Part shown: one piece after another, positions 61,891-64,000 of the stretch | Layout: the number at the start of each line of letters is the position of its first letter | How positions within the stretch are numbered: position 1 is the first letter of the stretch | From: Monarcha castaneiventris obscurior | Taxonomy: Eukaryota > Chordata > Aves > Passeriformes > Monarchidae | Assembly: GCA_026261815.1 (NCBI GenBank) | Contig: JAMPIT010000059.1 | Location: 17,594,001 to 17,658,000, forward strand | Reading direction: 5' to 3' | Length of the DNA stretch: 64,000 bases | Notes under the pieces: generated by a model | What the model was told of the DNA's origin: nothing | Seen by the model: only the letters and a program-made list of their open reading frames with translations | Databases searched by the model: none | Made by a program: the position numbers and the translations under genes

Positions 61891-64000
61891 TCTACTCAGC
61901 AGAGTTGAAAGGATACTTCAATGGTTTCTCAAATTGATCCTAACCTTAGCAAAACTGACTTGTACAGGGAAATGAAGCAAGTCTGTCTAGATGTCTGACA
62001 AGATTTTACAATGATGGTTGGACTGAATTATTGGAAAGACACAGGAGAAAAACTGGAAAGAAGTAAAATTAAAAATGTTGAAGGACAATAAGTAGGGCCA
62101 ATACAATGCTCAGTAAATGAGTTCAGGGTGACTGTAACAGCAATATCCTGCAATGACTTCAGAGGAGCAAGGCTGCTGTAAGGAAGTCTAGAGAACAGAT
62201 GTTGTCATAGTTAATGTAGGCAATAATAAAAGCTTGCACAAATGTTTTGACTGCGTGCACAGTTGGACTGACAAGGTCTGAGAGAAACCCAGTGAAAGCA
62301 TCCCCCTGGAGACAGCAGGAGTTTAAACTTGACATTAGTAAAGTAATTTGGAAAACTGTGATGTTTCTGCCTAAGATGGAAAATGAATTAGTGAAATGTT
62401 TTGAAAGAGAAGATCAAGAGATTAATTTTGGCCATAATGAATTTAAAATAACAACTGGATGCAATAATTTGTGAAAAGCAGACCAAGATCCTTGGCTGGA
62501 TGAAAGGTAATAGATCTTCCAAAGAAAAACACATTTTCAAGTAATTTAAATATCATTCCGATACATACTTGAAAACTAGTGAGCTGTATTTTTACTATAG
62601 CCTGGAGGTCAGAATAGCAGTCAAGAGGGCATGAACAACACAAAAAGAATTAATTGCAAGGTGTTGATAAAATAAGGAAGTCAATTTTATCAGTACAAGT
62701 AACTATATCACTTCTGGAATATTTATTTACATCCAGTTGGAATTATAGTCAAGAAATTCACTAATTAATTCCCCCCAACCCTCTCAAATGTCCATCTGTA
62801 GCCTGCAATACATCTAATATCATGCTTTAAATTTATACAAGTTTACAGGTCTAAAAGGTCTGCATCTCTTCTATAAAAGATATTAATTGTATTTTTCTTC
62901 TCCCTCCCACTTCCATACTTTACTGGGAGGCAGTTTATCTGTTGAAATACATTGAAAGTTTATATCTAAAATAAATATTCATAATACAAGATTTTAATAA
63001 ACTGCAACAGACATTTTTATGGTGCCACTAAAAAAACAAGTGAATTTAATTAAAAAAGGAGATGAAAGAATGTGAATTGACATAAGCTTGTTTCATACAG
63101 AGTGCCATAATAGATTCAAGAGCCACCAGAGATCAAGGAAAGGGAGGGATGAGAATGGAAAGCAATTTTGCTGGAGGGAATTTCTCCTGCTGGAATTATA
63201 GTGAATAGGGAGAAAAACAGAAATAATAATAAGAAAAGGTTCAAGAGCCTCTGTGGTAGATAAACTGCATAGATAAACCAGGCATTTTTATTTTTTAAGG
63301 AATGCTGGCCTCCATATATTTGAAACCATCTCCAGTTTCTCAAATTTTATGATTGCTTTAAACTCCAGATCATAAAAAAAGAATCTTCCCATGGTTCATC
63401 GGTTTTCAGTCTTTCTCTTTTCCATCTCTTTCACATAGAGAAAAAAGCAGAGCATCTGGTTTTGCAGTTTGGAATTGTGCCCTTGGCTTTCGATAAATTA
63501 ACATATGATCAAACCCATTTGCACCTGTGCAAACTGGTAGTCTCTAGCCAATGTTATTTTTTTTTCAGTTGATTCTGCTAGATTTAGCTAAACTTTGAAA
63601 ATTCAAGTCCAAAACTAAAGCAAAAACAAGCTGTCTAAATATTGACTCATATGTTTATTGAACACATTCAAATTTATTTATTTGTCTATTTGCATTTCTT
63701 GAAACCCAAAAATTTTCATACAGGAATATTGTAGGTTAATAATACTTTCTTGTCTTCACAACCAAAAGATGTGAACATTAAGGGTATTAACCTTCTCAGC
63801 AACTAAAGAGAGAACATTTGAAAGAAATAGTTAAGTAAGGCTCACACAGACTTTACACTCCTTCACATATTTTCCTACAATAACTGATAAACACGTTTGC
63901 TACACGATTCCCAAATCTCTGAAAATATGACTCTGTAACCAAAACAGTATTTTCTTTAATGGCAAAACAATGCCTCACAAAGACAGTGATATTTTTGCTT
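61891..64000. other. Unique AT-rich sequence
   Basis: No gene or repeat family recognised. A 7+7 base inverted repeat around an E-box (CACCTG) lies at 63518-63533. Confidence 0.5.

Overview
This window is a non-coding, AT-rich stretch of a vertebrate nuclear genome, most likely from a songbird. The bird assignment rests on at least six CR1 retrotransposon fragments, including one long piece with a readable reverse-transcriptase reading frame and the typical CR1 3' end. It also rests on several LTRs of avian endogenous-retrovirus type. The songbird assignment rests mainly on one short SINE at about 50.2 kb, whose head is a decayed tRNA-Ile(AAU) and whose tail is a CR1 3' end. That architecture is known from passerines. 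I recognise no host protein-coding exon, rRNA or functional tRNA, no CRISPR array and no bacterial or phage features. The window is best read as intergenic or deep intronic sequence.

Layout. 1-4 kb: unique sequence, a CR1 3' fragment (about 1.28-1.75 kb), one possible exon-like block (2755-2940) and an eroded LTR (about 3.96-4.30 kb). 4.3-13 kb: mostly unique sequence with a CR1 tail relic, an A/C-rich tract and a CTTT microsatellite. 13.0-14.55 kb: the longest CR1 copy, minus strand. 17.1-18.75 kb: two old CR1 pieces, one beginning with a 26-bp foldback, plus a perfect 81-bp tandem duplication. 18.7-30.8 kb: almost uninterrupted unique AT-rich DNA. 30.9-31.75 kb: a GC-richer LTR-like element bounded by microsatellites. 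38.9-39.1 kb: a long hexanucleotide array next to a GC-richer unassigned patch. 40.7-44.3 kb: a CR1 copy and two LTR-like elements. 50.2 kb: the tRNA-Ile/CR1 SINE. 52.2-52.65 kb: two microsatellites, one with about 31 perfect GGAT units. 56.4-61.9 kb: a CR1 copy followed by two minus-sense LTRs that share one terminal block. 61.9-64 kb: unique sequence.

No set of genes works together here. What can be read is transposon history: CR1 copies of different ages, a SINE that uses the CR1 3' end, solo-LTR-like remnants and later microsatellite growth. I found no evidence for a new biological system. The least ordinary observations are the CR1 foldback at 17.16 kb, the perfect 81-bp duplication, the two LTRs with a shared end, and a 62-codon open block flanked by good splice signals.
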